Below are positions 42,845-51,582 of a stretch of DNA of 64,000 nucleotides, piece by piece; positions within the stretch are counted from its first letter, which is position 1, and each line of letters begins with the position of its first letter. The notes under the pieces are model-generated. The model saw only the letters and a list, made by a program, of their open reading frames with translations, had not been told where the DNA came from and did not search any database. The position numbers and the translations under genes are program-made. This DNA is from Dokdonella_A sp040005635 (GTDB lineage: Bacteria; Pseudomonadota; Gammaproteobacteria; Xanthomonadales; Rhodanobacteraceae), in assembly GCA_040005635.1 (NCBI GenBank), contig JBDTYM010000007.1, positions 7,889-71,888 on the forward strand, given 5' to 3'.

Positions 42845-43312
42845 ATGTCGCAATCTCCTGGGGACATCGAATCGCAACGCGGGCACAAGCGCTTCGCGAT
42901 GGATTGCAACAACCGCGCGTGGGAGCTGTCGGTTCAAGTTCGCACGAAGTCGCAAGACCACGAGATGCTCAACGCCGCTCGTGCGTCGGCTTGGCACTGG
43001 TCGCACATCGGTACGGAACTCAACCAGATGCGCGCACTGATGCTGCTCGCCGAAGTGCATGCTCTGCTCGGAATGGGCGCGTCATCGCTGTCAATGGCTG
43101 ATGAAATGCGTGCCTACTTCGCAGGCCGCGAAACGCCGGATTGGGAACTCGCGTTCGTCCACACCGTCTACGCACACGCCGCATTCACGGCTGGCCGGCT
43201 CCCGGAGTACCGGGAGGCGTATGAAAAGGCGACTGCCGCGCTTGGCGCAATTGCCGACGAAGAGGATCGGAAGAACGTGCTCGAAACCTTCAGTCAGGTT
43301 CCGCCGCCATGA
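42845..43312 (+). CDS. Hypothetical protein, helical, 155 aa
   Basis: A protein of helical hairpins resembling tetratricopeptide repeats: AMDCNNRAWELSVQVRTKSQ, DHEMLNAARASAWHWSHIGT, LAFVHTVYAHAAFTAGRLPE, YREAYEKATAALGAIADEED. No family name is recognised. I chose the ATG at 42845 (MSQSPGDIESQRGH); ten codons upstream an alternative start overlaps attC4. Likely a stand-alone scaffold or binding protein. Confidence 0.65.
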   Translation: MSQSPGDIESQRGHKRFAMDCNNRAWELSVQVRTKSQDHEMLNAARASAWHWSHIGTELNQMRALMLLAEVHALLGMGASSLSMADEMRAYFAGRETPDWELAFVHTVYAHAAFTAGRLPEYREAYEKATAALGAIADEEDRKNVLETFSQVPPP

Positions 43313-43402
43313 GACTTGAATCCAGGTCTTCGATCGAGCGAATGTGCCAAAGCAGGCCTTGGCCCGTCGCTCATGTCAAACGTACGCTGCTCCGAGTACG
43401 CA

Positions 43403-43765
43403 ATGACTGACCGACTCTTTGTCTACGGCACCCTTGCGCCGGGACGCCCGAATGAGCATGTGCTCGCCGAGGTTCATGGCACCTGGGAGCCTGCTGCGGT
43501 GCGGGGCACCTTGCATCAACAGGGTTGGGGCGCTGCAGTCGGCTACCCTGGCATCGTGCTGGATGAGCGCGGCAGTGAGGTCGAAGGGCTGCTCTTCAGT
43601 TCCGAAGAACTGGCTGCGCATTGGACACGATTGGACGAGTTCGAAGGGGAAGGCTACGCGCGCATGCTCGTCCGCGCGGAGCTCAAGAACGGCACGGTTG
43701 TCGAGGCTTATATTTACACCCTCAGTGCAAAGGGCCTGCCCGAAAGCCCATCCGGCGGAAGCTGA
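43403..43765 (+). CDS. Gamma-glutamylcyclotransferase-like (GGCT/AIG2) protein
   Basis: A 120-residue protein with the GGCT start LFVYGTLAPGRPNEHVL, the YGTL loop binding the gamma-glutamyl group, and a Glu in RLDEFEGEGYARMLV where family members keep the catalytic acid. It would cyclise gamma-glutamyl-amines or peptides to 5-oxoproline. I chose the ATG at 43403; an earlier in-frame start lacks a ribosome binding site. The end (SPSGGS) is slightly odd and the DNA after it reads on as EDLGLEDRYDRR in another frame. Confidence 0.85.
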   Translation: MTDRLFVYGTLAPGRPNEHVLAEVHGTWEPAAVRGTLHQQGWGAAVGYPGIVLDERGSEVEGLLFSSEELAAHWTRLDEFEGEGYARMLVRAELKNGTVVEAYIYTLSAKGLPESPSGGS

Positions 43766-43855
43766 GGACTTGGGCTTGGAGGACCGCTACGATCGGCGGC
43801 AGCATCTCCAGAAGCATGTGGCGGCGGCCAATTTCCGCAAGTCTTTGGCATCAAA

Positions 43856-44257
43856 ATGCGTTCGACGAGAATCCCAACCTATCTGCTCGTGATGCTGGCT
43901 TTCTACTGCGTGGCGAGCTTTATTCATTTCGCGCATAACGCGGAATTCATAGCAAGCTATCCAAACCTCCCTCCCTGGCTTACTCGCACGAAGGTCTACG
44001 CGGCGTGGCTGGCGATTACGTCAGTCGGGCTTGTAGCGATCGCCGCGTACAAACTTGGCCTCCGTGTGTTGGGGATCGTTCTGATTGCAATCTATGCGGC
44101 ATTTGGCTTCGATGGGCTCGCTCACTACTCGCGGGCTCCGTTCCTTGCGCATTCGCTGGCCATGAACGCAACCATCGGTTTTGAGGTAGTGGCCGCCGCA
44201 GTCCTGCTGGTCGCGTCCTTTTGTCTACTGTTTCGCGGTCGCACAATGGATACCTGA
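43856..44257 (+). CDS. Four-helix membrane protein, 133 aa
   Basis: Four hydrophobic helices: YLLVMLAFYCVASFIHFAHN, AAWLAITSVGLVAIAAYKLG, LRVLGIVLIAIYAAFGFDGL, NATIGFEVVAAAVLLVASFC. The SFIHFAHNAEFIASYPNLPP segment lies between the first two. No family is recognised with confidence; DoxX-like or DUF4149-like small membrane proteins are similar in size. It is followed by attC-like site 5. Confidence 0.65.
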   Translation: MRSTRIPTYLLVMLAFYCVASFIHFAHNAEFIASYPNLPPWLTRTKVYAAWLAITSVGLVAIAAYKLGLRVLGIVLIAIYAAFGFDGLAHYSRAPFLAHSLAMNATIGFEVVAAAVLLVASFCLLFRGRTMDT

Positions 44258-44334
44258 CTATTCGGCCTGGCGGACTGCCGCGGTGGCTCGCGATATCTTC
44301 GTGCGCATCGCGGCTCCGGCAAACGCGTCGAACG
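44254..44334 (+). repeat. attC-like site 5, degenerate
   Basis: CTGACTATTCGG resembles the start of attC2 (CTCTAACTATTCGG). GCGAT and ATCGC, and TGCCG with CGGCA, pair across a short loop, and GCGTCGAACGC stands at the right core. Weak consensus; could be a decayed site. Confidence 0.4.
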
Positions 44335-44361
44335 CAGGTGGTCCTTCACTCGGAGTCCTCC

Positions 44362-44730
44362 ATGCAACAGCAGGACATTGCCATTCCCACGTTGCCAAGT
44401 CGCTCGTTGCGCGACACGCTTGCGTTTTATCGGCGGCTCGGCTTTGAAGGCGAGATACTCGGCATCGATGATTCCTACGCCATCCTCACGCGGAGCACGG
44501 TGGAACTTCATTTCTTCAGCCACCCAGACCTGCGTTCTGCCGAATCGTCCGCTGGTTGCTACATCAGGGTGCTGGACGTCGAAAGTCTTTACAGGGCGTT
44601 CGCTTTGGGTGAGCTTCCGCGCAAAGGCATTCCCCGCATGGATGCGCTCGAAGACAAGCCATGGGGAATGAGAGAATTCGCCATCGTCGATGAAGACGGA
44701 AACCTGTTGCGTATCGGGCAGATGTTGTGA
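44362..44730 (+). CDS. Bleomycin-resistance-like VOC protein
   Basis: A 122-residue protein close in layout to Ble-type antibiotic-binding proteins: IAIPTLPSRSLRDTLAFYRR, LGFEGEILGIDDSYAILTRS, TVELHFFSHPDLRSAESSAG, CYIRVLDVESLYRAF and MREFAIVDEDGNLLRIGQ. The HFF and FAIVDEDGNLLRIG stretches are typical. It probably binds a flat antibiotic or a metabolite as a dimer without catalysis. GGAG sits seven bases before the ATG. Confidence 0.85.
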   Translation: MQQQDIAIPTLPSRSLRDTLAFYRRLGFEGEILGIDDSYAILTRSTVELHFFSHPDLRSAESSAGCYIRVLDVESLYRAFALGELPRKGIPRMDALEDKPWGMREFAIVDEDGNLLRIGQML

Positions 44731-45187
44731 ATGCCCGAGCATCAATGACGTGCCGCCAGGATCGCCCGGCTCCTCCCGCCAGGAACGTCAGATGCATCAG
44801 CTTCGTCGTGGCACGGTGCGCGCGGTGACCCTCGGTCCCGTCACTCGGCGGATTTCAGAATGTTCCTACGGTCTCAGGGATGACTCGCATATGTCCGAGG
44901 TCGTCAGGGCATTCGAAGCCAGGGGGGACGCCTACGTCCAAGCTGGAGCAGCTTGTGTCGAAACCTGACCGAGGTCGGTTTCTGGCAGATTTTTGTCGTC
45001 CTTTGGCCGAGAACCAGCGTACTGTGCTGGCTTGCATGCTGACTATTTCCATGGGCTCGACCAACAATCTGACCGCTCGGCCAACGCGGCCGCGCAAGGG
45101 TCCGTGATCGCCCGTCGCTCGCGCGTCGCGTCAGCTCAGGCGCAAAGCCTTCCCGCTTCCTTCCTAACCTCATAGGAGCAAGTCACC
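44731..45187 (+). other. Gap of about 450 bases with no clear gene
   Basis: Possible short open frames exist but none has a ribosome binding site or a recognised product. The stretch GACCGCTCGGCCAACGC near 45070 and CAGCTCAGGCGC at 45133 could be remnants of another attC. It probably holds decayed cassette DNA. Confidence 0.4.
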
Positions 45188-45382
45188 ATGATTTCCATGC
45201 GGTCAAAATATCGCGTCGTTGCTGGCGGGCTAGTCGCCTGTGCACTGGGATGCGTTGCCATCCTCCTCGGCGACCATCACGTGGAGCTTCCATTCAAGGT
45301 CCTGGTGGCGACCGGTGTGGCGCTCGTCCTTGCTGGCCTTTTCCTGTTGCGCTATTCGTGGACGATTCACGAGCGTCGTTGA
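45188..45382 (+). CDS. Small two-helix membrane protein, 64 aa
   Basis: Two hydrophobic helices, YRVVAGGLVACALGCVAILL and VLVATGVALVLAGLFLLRYS, with a HHVE linker between. TAGGAGCAAG lies before the ATG, a good ribosome binding site. No family is recognised; it may be a cassette membrane peptide. Confidence 0.55.
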   Translation: MISMRSKYRVVAGGLVACALGCVAILLGDHHVELPFKVLVATGVALVLAGLFLLRYSWTIHERR

Positions 45383-45466
45383 CCGTCGAGCTCCACTTCT
45401 GTTTGCCTGCGTTTTTCCAATATGCCCGAGCGAGTAGCTTCCAGAACCGCGGGGTGGGGACCTCTG

Positions 45467-45703
45467 ATGAATGCCGGAAGCGATCTCAACGGAATTGCAA
45501 TCGCGTTCGTTGGAGTCAGCATCATGACGCTCGCCGGCTGTGACGTCGCACCTTCGACTGCCGCTGCTCGCGATCAAGGGAAGAACACGCGAGACCAGCG
45601 CTCCTTGGTAGGGGTTTGGCGCTATGAGCACGAGGTCGATACACGGCGAGACGGCTCGTCCGCGCCCATCGCGGCCATGAGTGAGGCGCAGGGACTTCTT
45701 TAG
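45467..45703 (+). pseudogene. Truncated lipocalin-like lipoprotein fragment
   Basis: The ORF has a lipoprotein signal (FVGVSIMTLAGC) and then the start of a lipocalin-like domain, SLVGVWRYEHEVDTRRDGSS, but stops within 25 residues of it (SEAQGLL). Full proteins of this kind are about twice as long. Either a truncated gene or a different small lipoprotein; the reading frame has been cut rather than shifted as far as can be seen. Confidence 0.45.
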
Positions 45704-45889
45704 CAAGATTCCGGAGGCGGCGGCTGCTAATCCCCCGCGTGTCCGCGAGCGAAGTTGGGCTAGGGTCGCTCATCCCGCAATAGAAGCAGAGCCGACCCGC
45801 AATTTCTGCAATCTTGCATGGCGGGCTGACTTGCAAGGTACCCGAGTCACCGGCGCTTTCCGGCAAGCGTGCCTGTCACGGAGCAATGA

Positions 45890-47584
45890 ATGCAGCGTAC
45901 GCGTCTGATCTTCGGCTCGCTCGTCTTCGCAGCGGGGATAATCGCTGCAGGATTGGCTGCCTCGACAAGCACGGCCGCATCCGGCAACGGGGAGCACATC
46001 GCACCCCACCAGTTCGATCCGGAAATAACCGCTGCGGACTTCGCGAACCATGTGCAGGTGCTGACTTCCGACGCGTTCGGCGGCCGTGCGCCGGTTACCG
46101 ATGGCGAAGAGAAGAGCGTGCAGTACCTGCGCGCGATATTGCAGCAGCTCGGTCTGCAGCCTGGAAACGGCGATAGTTATTTCCAGAATGTGCCGGTCGT
46201 GGCGAGCGTGCTCGACCCGTCGCGAAGTCGCATCGATCTTGCCTCGTCGCGCGGCCGCAAGGCATTGAAGCTGGGCGACGAGGTCATCGTTTCGAGCGGT
46301 TCCGGTTTGGCTGTGGTATCGATCGCAGACTCTGCACTCGTGTTTGCCGGCTATGGCATCGATGCGCCGGAGCTAGGCTGGAACGACTACGCCCTGGCGG
46401 ACGTGGCAGGCAAGACGGTCGTCGTTCTGATCGGCGCGCCCAGTGCGATCAAAGGCGTGACGTATTACGCCCGCGCGGGATACAAGGCCGAGGAGGCAGC
46501 GCGCAAGGGCGCAGCGGCCGTGCTCGTGGTTCACGATGCGGGTGATTCGGGATACGAGTGGGACTATCTCAAGGCGCGCTGGAGTGGCGTGCAGTTCGAC
46601 CTGCCGGTCAAGGACGATCCACAACCGACACCCGAAGTGCGCGGCTGGATCGCCGCCGGCGCCGCCGAGTCGCTGGTCGAGTCGGCCGGGATGCACCTGC
46701 GCGACCTGCGCGCGCAGGCGGGCAAGCGCGATTTCCAAGCGATGCCGCTCGCCGAGCTGCGGCTGAGTGCGACGCTGCACAGTTCGATCGTCGAAGGCGA
46801 GTCGCGGAACGTGATCGCGAAACTTCCGGGATCGAAATATCCGGACGAGGCGGTCGTCTACTCGGCGCATTGGGATCATCTCGGCACGCATGCCGACGCG
46901 TCCGGCAGGAAGATCTTCACCGGCGCCGTCGACAACGCGACAGGCGTCGCTGCCGTGCTCGAAATCGCCGCGAAGTTTGCCGCCGATGCGCACCGGCCCG
47001 AGCGCAGCATCGTGTTTCTGATACCGACGCTGGAGGAATCCGGCCTGCTCGGTTCGAAGTACTACAGCGCGCACCCGGTCGTTACGCTCGCCAAGACGGT
47101 GGCCGATATCAACTTTGATGCCCTGGTGCCGGTCGGGCCGGCGCGCGACTTCGTCATCGTCGGGTTCGGCATGAGCGAACTCGACGACTGGGTGAAGCCG
47201 CTGGTCGCTCGCCGCGAGCGCACGCTCGTCGGCGAGTCGCGCGCCGACAGGGACAACTTCTTTCGCTCCGATCATTTGAGTTTCGCGCGCGCCGGCGTGC
47301 CGGTGCTGTTCATGCGCGGCGGCACCGAAAGCAGGAATACGCGCGGGGACGCCTATGCGCTCTGGAACAGTTACGGCAAGCGCTATCACACGCCCGCCGA
47401 TCGCTTCGATCCGGCCTGGGATTTGCGCGGCATCGTCGAAGACCTCGACATAGCGTACGAGGTCGGCACAAAGCTGGCCTCGAGCCGGGAGTGGCCGAAC
47501 TATCGCGAGGGTAATGCGTTTAGGGCGCTGCGTGATGCATCGCGTGTTGGCGCGGCTGGCGGCGTGCGCGGCGATTCGAACTGA
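45890..47584 (+). CDS. Secreted M28 family zinc aminopeptidase with PA domain
   Basis: A 564-residue exported peptidase: signal peptide (residues 1-29), a protease-associated insert (about 130-260), and the M28 core. Zn ligands and catalytic residues read H327 (SAHWDHLG), D348 (GAVDNATGV), E382/E383 (LEESGLLG), D410 (NFDAL) and H462 (RSDHLSFA). It removes N-terminal residues from peptides outside the cytoplasm. The C-terminal YGKRYHTPADRFDPAWD is typical. Marks the return to conventional chromosomal GC. Confidence 0.95.
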   Translation: MQRTRLIFGSLVFAAGIIAAGLAASTSTAASGNGEHIAPHQFDPEITAADFANHVQVLTSDAFGGRAPVTDGEEKSVQYLRAILQQLGLQPGNGDSYFQNVPVVASVLDPSRSRIDLASSRGRKALKLGDEVIVSSGSGLAVVSIADSALVFAGYGIDAPELGWNDYALADVAGKTVVVLIGAPSAIKGVTYYARAGYKAEEAARKGAAAVLVVHDAGDSGYEWDYLKARWSGVQFDLPVKDDPQPTPEVRGWIAAGAAESLVESAGMHLRDLRAQAGKRDFQAMPLAELRLSATLHSSIVEGESRNVIAKLPGSKYPDEAVVYSAHWDHLGTHADASGRKIFTGAVDNATGVAAVLEIAAKFAADAHRPERSIVFLIPTLEESGLLGSKYYSAHPVVTLAKTVADINFDALVPVGPARDFVIVGFGMSELDDWVKPLVARRERTLVGESRADRDNFFRSDHLSFARAGVPVLFMRGGTESRNTRGDAYALWNSYGKRYHTPADRFDPAWDLRGIVEDLDIAYEVGTKLASSREWPNYREGNAFRALRDASRVGAAGGVRGDSN

Positions 47585-47628
47585 CCGACTTCAGCGTAGT
47601 CGGCCTGCGCGCTCGACATGGCGCCCCC

Positions 47629-49059
47629 CTATCCCTCGCGCACCACCATCAACCTGCGCTCCGTCATGTCCTCAATCGCATAACGCACCCCTTCGCGACC
47701 GAGGCCGGACAGTTTCACACCACCGTACGGCATGTTGTCGACGCGGAAGCTCGGCACGTCGTTGACGATGACGCCGCCGCTGTCGAGGCCGTCCCAGGCG
47801 CGCATTGCATGACTCAGATCGTTGGTGAAGATGCCGGCCTGCAGGCCATAGTCGGAATCGTTGACGAGGGCGAGCGCCTCGTCGAAATCGGTGAACTTGG
47901 CCAGCACGGTGACCGGCCCGAATGCTTCGAGGGCGTTGATCTTCGCGTCGAGCGGCACGTCTTCGAGCACGCTGGCTTCGAGCATGTTGCCGTCGCGGCC
48001 GCCGCCGCACAGGAGCCGTGCGCCTGCCTTTTTCGCCTCCTTGATCCAGCTTTCGAGGCGCTGCGCGTTGTCTTCGTCGATCATCGGACCGAGGAAGGTA
48101 TCGCGTTTCTTCGGATCGCCGGCCTTGAGTTTCCTGGTCGCCGCCACGAAGCGCTTGCGCACGCTGTCATATAGCGATTCGTGGATGAAGATGCGCTGCA
48201 CCTTGATGCAGCTTTGGCCGGATTGATAATAGCTGCCGAAGATCAGGCGTTCGATCACGTGGTCGAGGCGCGGACCCTGATCGGCGTCGACAATCGCAGC
48301 GGCGTTGCCGCCGAGTTCCAGCACGACCTTCTTGCGGCCTGCTTTCGCCTTCAGCTCCCAGCCGACTTGGCCGCCGGTGAATGACAGCAGCTTCAATCGT
48401 TCGTCGGTGACCAGCGCTTCGCTGTCGGCCGACTTGCACGGCAGCACCGAGAACGCACCCTTCGGCAGATCGGTTTCGGCCAGCACTTCGCCGATGATCA
48501 ACGCGCCAACCGGCGTCGCGCTGGCCGGTTTCAGCACGAACGGGCAGCCGGCCGCAATCGCCGGCGCAACCTTGTGTGCGACCAGGTTCAGCGGGAAGTT
48601 GAACGGCGTGATGAAGGCGCAGGGCCCGATCGGCACGCGCTGCACGAAGCCGCGATAGCCTTTCGCGCGCTCGGAAATTTCGAGGTTGATCACCTCGCCG
48701 TCGATGCGCACGGCTTCCTCGGCGGCGACCTTGAACGTGTCGATCAGGCGCGCGACCTCGCCTTCGGCGTCCTTGATCGGCTTGCCGGCCTCGATGCACA
48801 GCGCCAGCGCGAGCTCGTCGTGACGTTCGCGAAAGCGCGCGACACAATGTTCGAGCACAGCCTGGCGCGCATACGGCGGCAGCGCGCGCATCGGCACGGC
48901 GGCCTTGGCCGCGGCACCAATGGCGCGCTCGATCGTTTTCGCATCGGCCAACGCCACTCGCGTGGCGACACGGCCAGAATACTTGTCGTGAACCTCGAGC
49001 GTGGTGTTTGGCTGCGTGGCCTTGTTGGCGAGGTAATACGGATAGGTCTTCGCGAGCAT
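47629..49059 (-). CDS. NAD(P)-dependent aldehyde dehydrogenase
   Basis: A 476-residue aldehyde dehydrogenase. General base E248 is in LELGGNAAAIV and catalytic C284 in SGQSCIKVQR. N-terminal VLEHCVARFRERHDELALAL and middle FITPFNFPLNLVAHKVAPAI are typical. It oxidises an aldehyde to the acid; substrate unknown, with an overall look of the SSADH/lactaldehyde dehydrogenase branch. Good ribosome binding site AGGAGATGCACG. Divergent from the prolyl aminopeptidase gene. Confidence 0.92.
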   Translation of the reverse strand: MLAKTYPYYLANKATQPNTTLEVHDKYSGRVATRVALADAKTIERAIGAAAKAAVPMRALPPYARQAVLEHCVARFRERHDELALALCIEAGKPIKDAEGEVARLIDTFKVAAEEAVRIDGEVINLEISERAKGYRGFVQRVPIGPCAFITPFNFPLNLVAHKVAPAIAAGCPFVLKPASATPVGALIIGEVLAETDLPKGAFSVLPCKSADSEALVTDERLKLLSFTGGQVGWELKAKAGRKKVVLELGGNAAAIVDADQGPRLDHVIERLIFGSYYQSGQSCIKVQRIFIHESLYDSVRKRFVAATRKLKAGDPKKRDTFLGPMIDEDNAQRLESWIKEAKKAGARLLCGGGRDGNMLEASVLEDVPLDAKINALEAFGPVTVLAKFTDFDEALALVNDSDYGLQAGIFTNDLSHAMRAWDGLDSGGVIVNDVPSFRVDNMPYGGVKLSGLGREGVRYAIEDMTERRLMVVREG

Positions 49060-49232
49060 CGTGCATCTCCTGGTGAATTCGCCGGACGCCTAGTTTCATG
49101 CTGCTGGCCTGAACAGCGAAGGCATGCGCGCGCGCATGCTGGATCCACGGTCGGTCCGCACCCGAGGCGCCCAGCTCCGGATCGTAGTGACGCGGCGGCC
49201 TTGCGCGGCGACGATGCGGTACGATCGATCCG

Positions 49233-50240
49233 ATGTCGAACTCATCGGACTTCTCCCCCTCATCCGTCACGCCCGCGGCCGACAGCGGTTGGCTCGACGT
49301 CGGTCACGGCCATCGTGTCTGGTACGAGCAGAGCGGCGCGCGCGACGGCATCGCGGTCGTGCTGCTGCATGGCGGTCCGGGCTCCGGCAGCACACCACGT
49401 CAGCGCGACATCTTCGATCCGCTGCGCTACCGCATCGTGCAGTTCGACCAGCGCGGCTGCGGCCGCAGCACGCCGCTCGGTGAGACCGCGCACAATCACG
49501 CCGATGCGCTGGTCGCGGATATCGAAGCGCTGCGCGCGCACCTCGGCGTAGTCCAGTGGCTGGTCAGTGGCGGCTCCTGGGGCGCCTCGTTGGCACTCGC
49601 CTATGCGGCGAAGCATCGCGAGCGGGTCACCGGCGTGATGCTGCGTGGCACGTTCCTGACCAGTCATGCCGATCTCGACTGGTTCTTTCACGGCGTCGCC
49701 GCGTTTGCACCGCAGGCGCATGCGGATTTCCTTGCGCAGATTCCGCGCAGCTGGCGACGACGTGTCGTCAGTTGGCTGGACCGTTGCTTCGCCGGCACGG
49801 ACAGAGAGCGCCAACTGCGCGTTGCCGTCGCCTGGCAGACTTACGAAACGCGCCTCGACAGTCCCCACGCGAACGCGGTTTCGGCAGCCGCATTGAGCGA
49901 AGAAGCGCAGCAGCGCCTGATCGCGAAGTACCGCGTGCAGTCGCACTATCTCGCGCGTCGCTGCTTCCTCGGCGAAGCGGCCCTGCTGCGTGCGGCAAGT
50001 GCCTTGCATGGTGTTCCAATCGCGCTCGTGCATGGCAGCAACGATCGTGTGTGTCGGCCGCAGAATGCCTGGCGCGTGCAACGCGCCTGCGTCGGCAGCC
50101 GACTGGCGTGGGCGGATCAGGCCGGCCACGATCCCTGGCATCCGGCGGTATTCCGTCTGCTGCGCGCAGCGACTGACGCATTTGCGACGAGCGCGAATTT
50201 CTCTCACTGGCCGGATGGCACGGACGCGGCGGCACGATGA
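49233..50240 (+). CDS. pip: Prolyl aminopeptidase (alpha/beta hydrolase)
   Basis: A 335-residue peptidase of family S33. Oxyanion motif HGGPGSGS, nucleophile S115 in SGGSWGAS, acid D271 in GSNDRVC and H299 in AGHDPWHP. The segment FDQRGCGRSTP is diagnostic of proline iminopeptidases. It cleaves N-terminal proline from peptides. Its stop overlaps the start of a sensor kinase gene by ATGA, an unusual partner. Confidence 0.92.
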   Translation: MSNSSDFSPSSVTPAADSGWLDVGHGHRVWYEQSGARDGIAVVLLHGGPGSGSTPRQRDIFDPLRYRIVQFDQRGCGRSTPLGETAHNHADALVADIEALRAHLGVVQWLVSGGSWGASLALAYAAKHRERVTGVMLRGTFLTSHADLDWFFHGVAAFAPQAHADFLAQIPRSWRRRVVSWLDRCFAGTDRERQLRVAVAWQTYETRLDSPHANAVSAAALSEEAQQRLIAKYRVQSHYLARRCFLGEAALLRAASALHGVPIALVHGSNDRVCRPQNAWRVQRACVGSRLAWADQAGHDPWHPAVFRLLRAATDAFATSANFSHWPDGTDAAAR

Positions 50241-51577
50241 GCCTGCGCCTGCAGCTGAACCTGCTCGTCGCTACGCTGATCGCGTTGTTCACGGCAGTTG
50301 TGCTCGCATTCCAGATCCTCGACACGCGACGCAGCGTGCGCGAGGAAACCGAGGCGGCGAATACGGTGGCGACGCATCTGCTCGCGTATTTCGTCGAAAC
50401 CTATGCGCAGACCAGTCGGCCCATCGTGCTGCAGTCGCTGGAGCGTCTCGGTCGCGTACGATCGACCGAGGTGACGTTGCGCGACGCCGGCGGTGAGACG
50501 ATCTACCAGTCGCCGCCGTCGCCTTACAAGGCCGGCCGCGATGCGCCATCGTGGTATGCCGCGCTGGTGGCGCCGGAGCCGATGCATAGCGAGCTGCGCT
50601 TTGCCGACAGCGTGCTCGATATCGAATCGAACGCGTCGCGCGCGGTTCTTGACGGCTGGGACGATACCGTGACCCTGCTGCAGCTGGGGCTGCTCGCGAT
50701 GCTGCTCGGCAACGGCCTGGTGTTCTGGCTGCTGCGGCGGACCACGCGGCCGTTCCAGACCATCGTGCGCGGCCTCGAGGAGATGCAGGCCGGTGCGTAT
50801 CACACGCGGCTGCCGGAATTCAAAGGGGCGGAGGCGGGCGCCATCGCGCGAGCGTTCAATCGGACCGCGCAGGCGATCGAGGACAATCTCGATGCGCGCC
50901 GCGAAGCGGTCGAAGCGACCTTGCGCCTCGAACAGAGCCGCGAACTCGCCGAAGCCGTGCAGAGCCGCGTCGAGGACGAACGCCGCCAGATCGCGCAGGA
51001 ACTGCACGACGAGACCGGCCAGAGCATCACCGCGATCCGCAGCATGGCGCTGGCGCTGAAGCAACGTGCCGGCAGCGACGACGAGCCGGTGCGCGAAGTG
51101 GCGCAGCTGATCGCCGATACTGCGGCGAAGTTGTACGCGGCGATGCACGAGCTGATTCCGCGCCTGCGCCCGCCGAGCCTGGATACGCTCGACCTTGCCG
51201 CCGCGCTGGAGGATCGCGTGGCCGCCTGGCGGCGGGAACAGCCGCAAATCTCCATGGTGCTGACGCTCGGCACGCTACCGGAAGGCCTCGGCGAAACCTA
51301 CGCATTGGCGGCCTACCGCATCGTGCAGGAGGCGACGACGAATGTGTTGCGCCACGCGCAGGCGCAACGCGTCGAGATCACGCTGGATGTCGTGGGTGAT
51401 AGCCTGCGTATCACGATCAGCGACGACGGTCGCGGCCTTGCGCCGGACTGGCAGCGTCCCGGTCACTACGGCGTGCGTGGCATGCGCGAACGCGCGCGCG
51501 CGCTCGGCGGCGACGTCGACATCGACAATCTTGCGCAAGGCGGCGTGTGCGTGGCCGCGCGCCTGCCATTGGAATAG
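50237..51577 (+). CDS. NarX/UhpB-type sensor histidine kinase
   Basis: A 446-residue kinase with two membrane helices (residues about 6-28 and 148-170) enclosing an extracytoplasmic domain, a HAMP-like region (RRTTRPFQTIVRGLEEMQAG), a HisKA_3 segment with phosphoacceptor H257 (ERRQIAQELHDETGQSITAI) and an ATPase domain (DDGRGLAPD, YGVRGMRERA). Signal unknown. It overlaps the peptidase stop and is followed by its response regulator after five bases. Confidence 0.93.
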   Translation: MSLRLQLNLLVATLIALFTAVVLAFQILDTRRSVREETEAANTVATHLLAYFVETYAQTSRPIVLQSLERLGRVRSTEVTLRDAGGETIYQSPPSPYKAGRDAPSWYAALVAPEPMHSELRFADSVLDIESNASRAVLDGWDDTVTLLQLGLLAMLLGNGLVFWLLRRTTRPFQTIVRGLEEMQAGAYHTRLPEFKGAEAGAIARAFNRTAQAIEDNLDARREAVEATLRLEQSRELAEAVQSRVEDERRQIAQELHDETGQSITAIRSMALALKQRAGSDDEPVREVAQLIADTAAKLYAAMHELIPRLRPPSLDTLDLAAALEDRVAAWRREQPQISMVLTLGTLPEGLGETYALAAYRIVQEATTNVLRHAQAQRVEITLDVVGDSLRITISDDGRGLAPDWQRPGHYGVRGMRERARALGGDVDIDNLAQGGVCVAARLPLE

Positions 51578-51582
51578 GAACT

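Larger units (their letters stand above)
39448..44334 (+). mobile_element. Integron-type gene-cassette array without integrase (CALIN-like)
   Basis: Small, mostly same-strand ORFs with lower GC than the surrounding chromosome are separated by attC-like sites (40171-40230, 40624-40872, and weaker ones near 42305, 42763 and 44254). The best two have RYYYAAC-type left and GTTRRRY-type right core sites and pairing arms, and each lies just after a gene in the same orientation. No integrase gene is in the window. Cassette borders are approximate and the right limit is uncertain, perhaps to 45.7 kb. Confidence 0.7.

Noticed and set aside
44690..44968. 92-codon ORF overlapping the end of the Ble-like gene
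   Set aside because: Overlaps a well-supported gene for 40 bases and has no ribosome binding site or recognised product.
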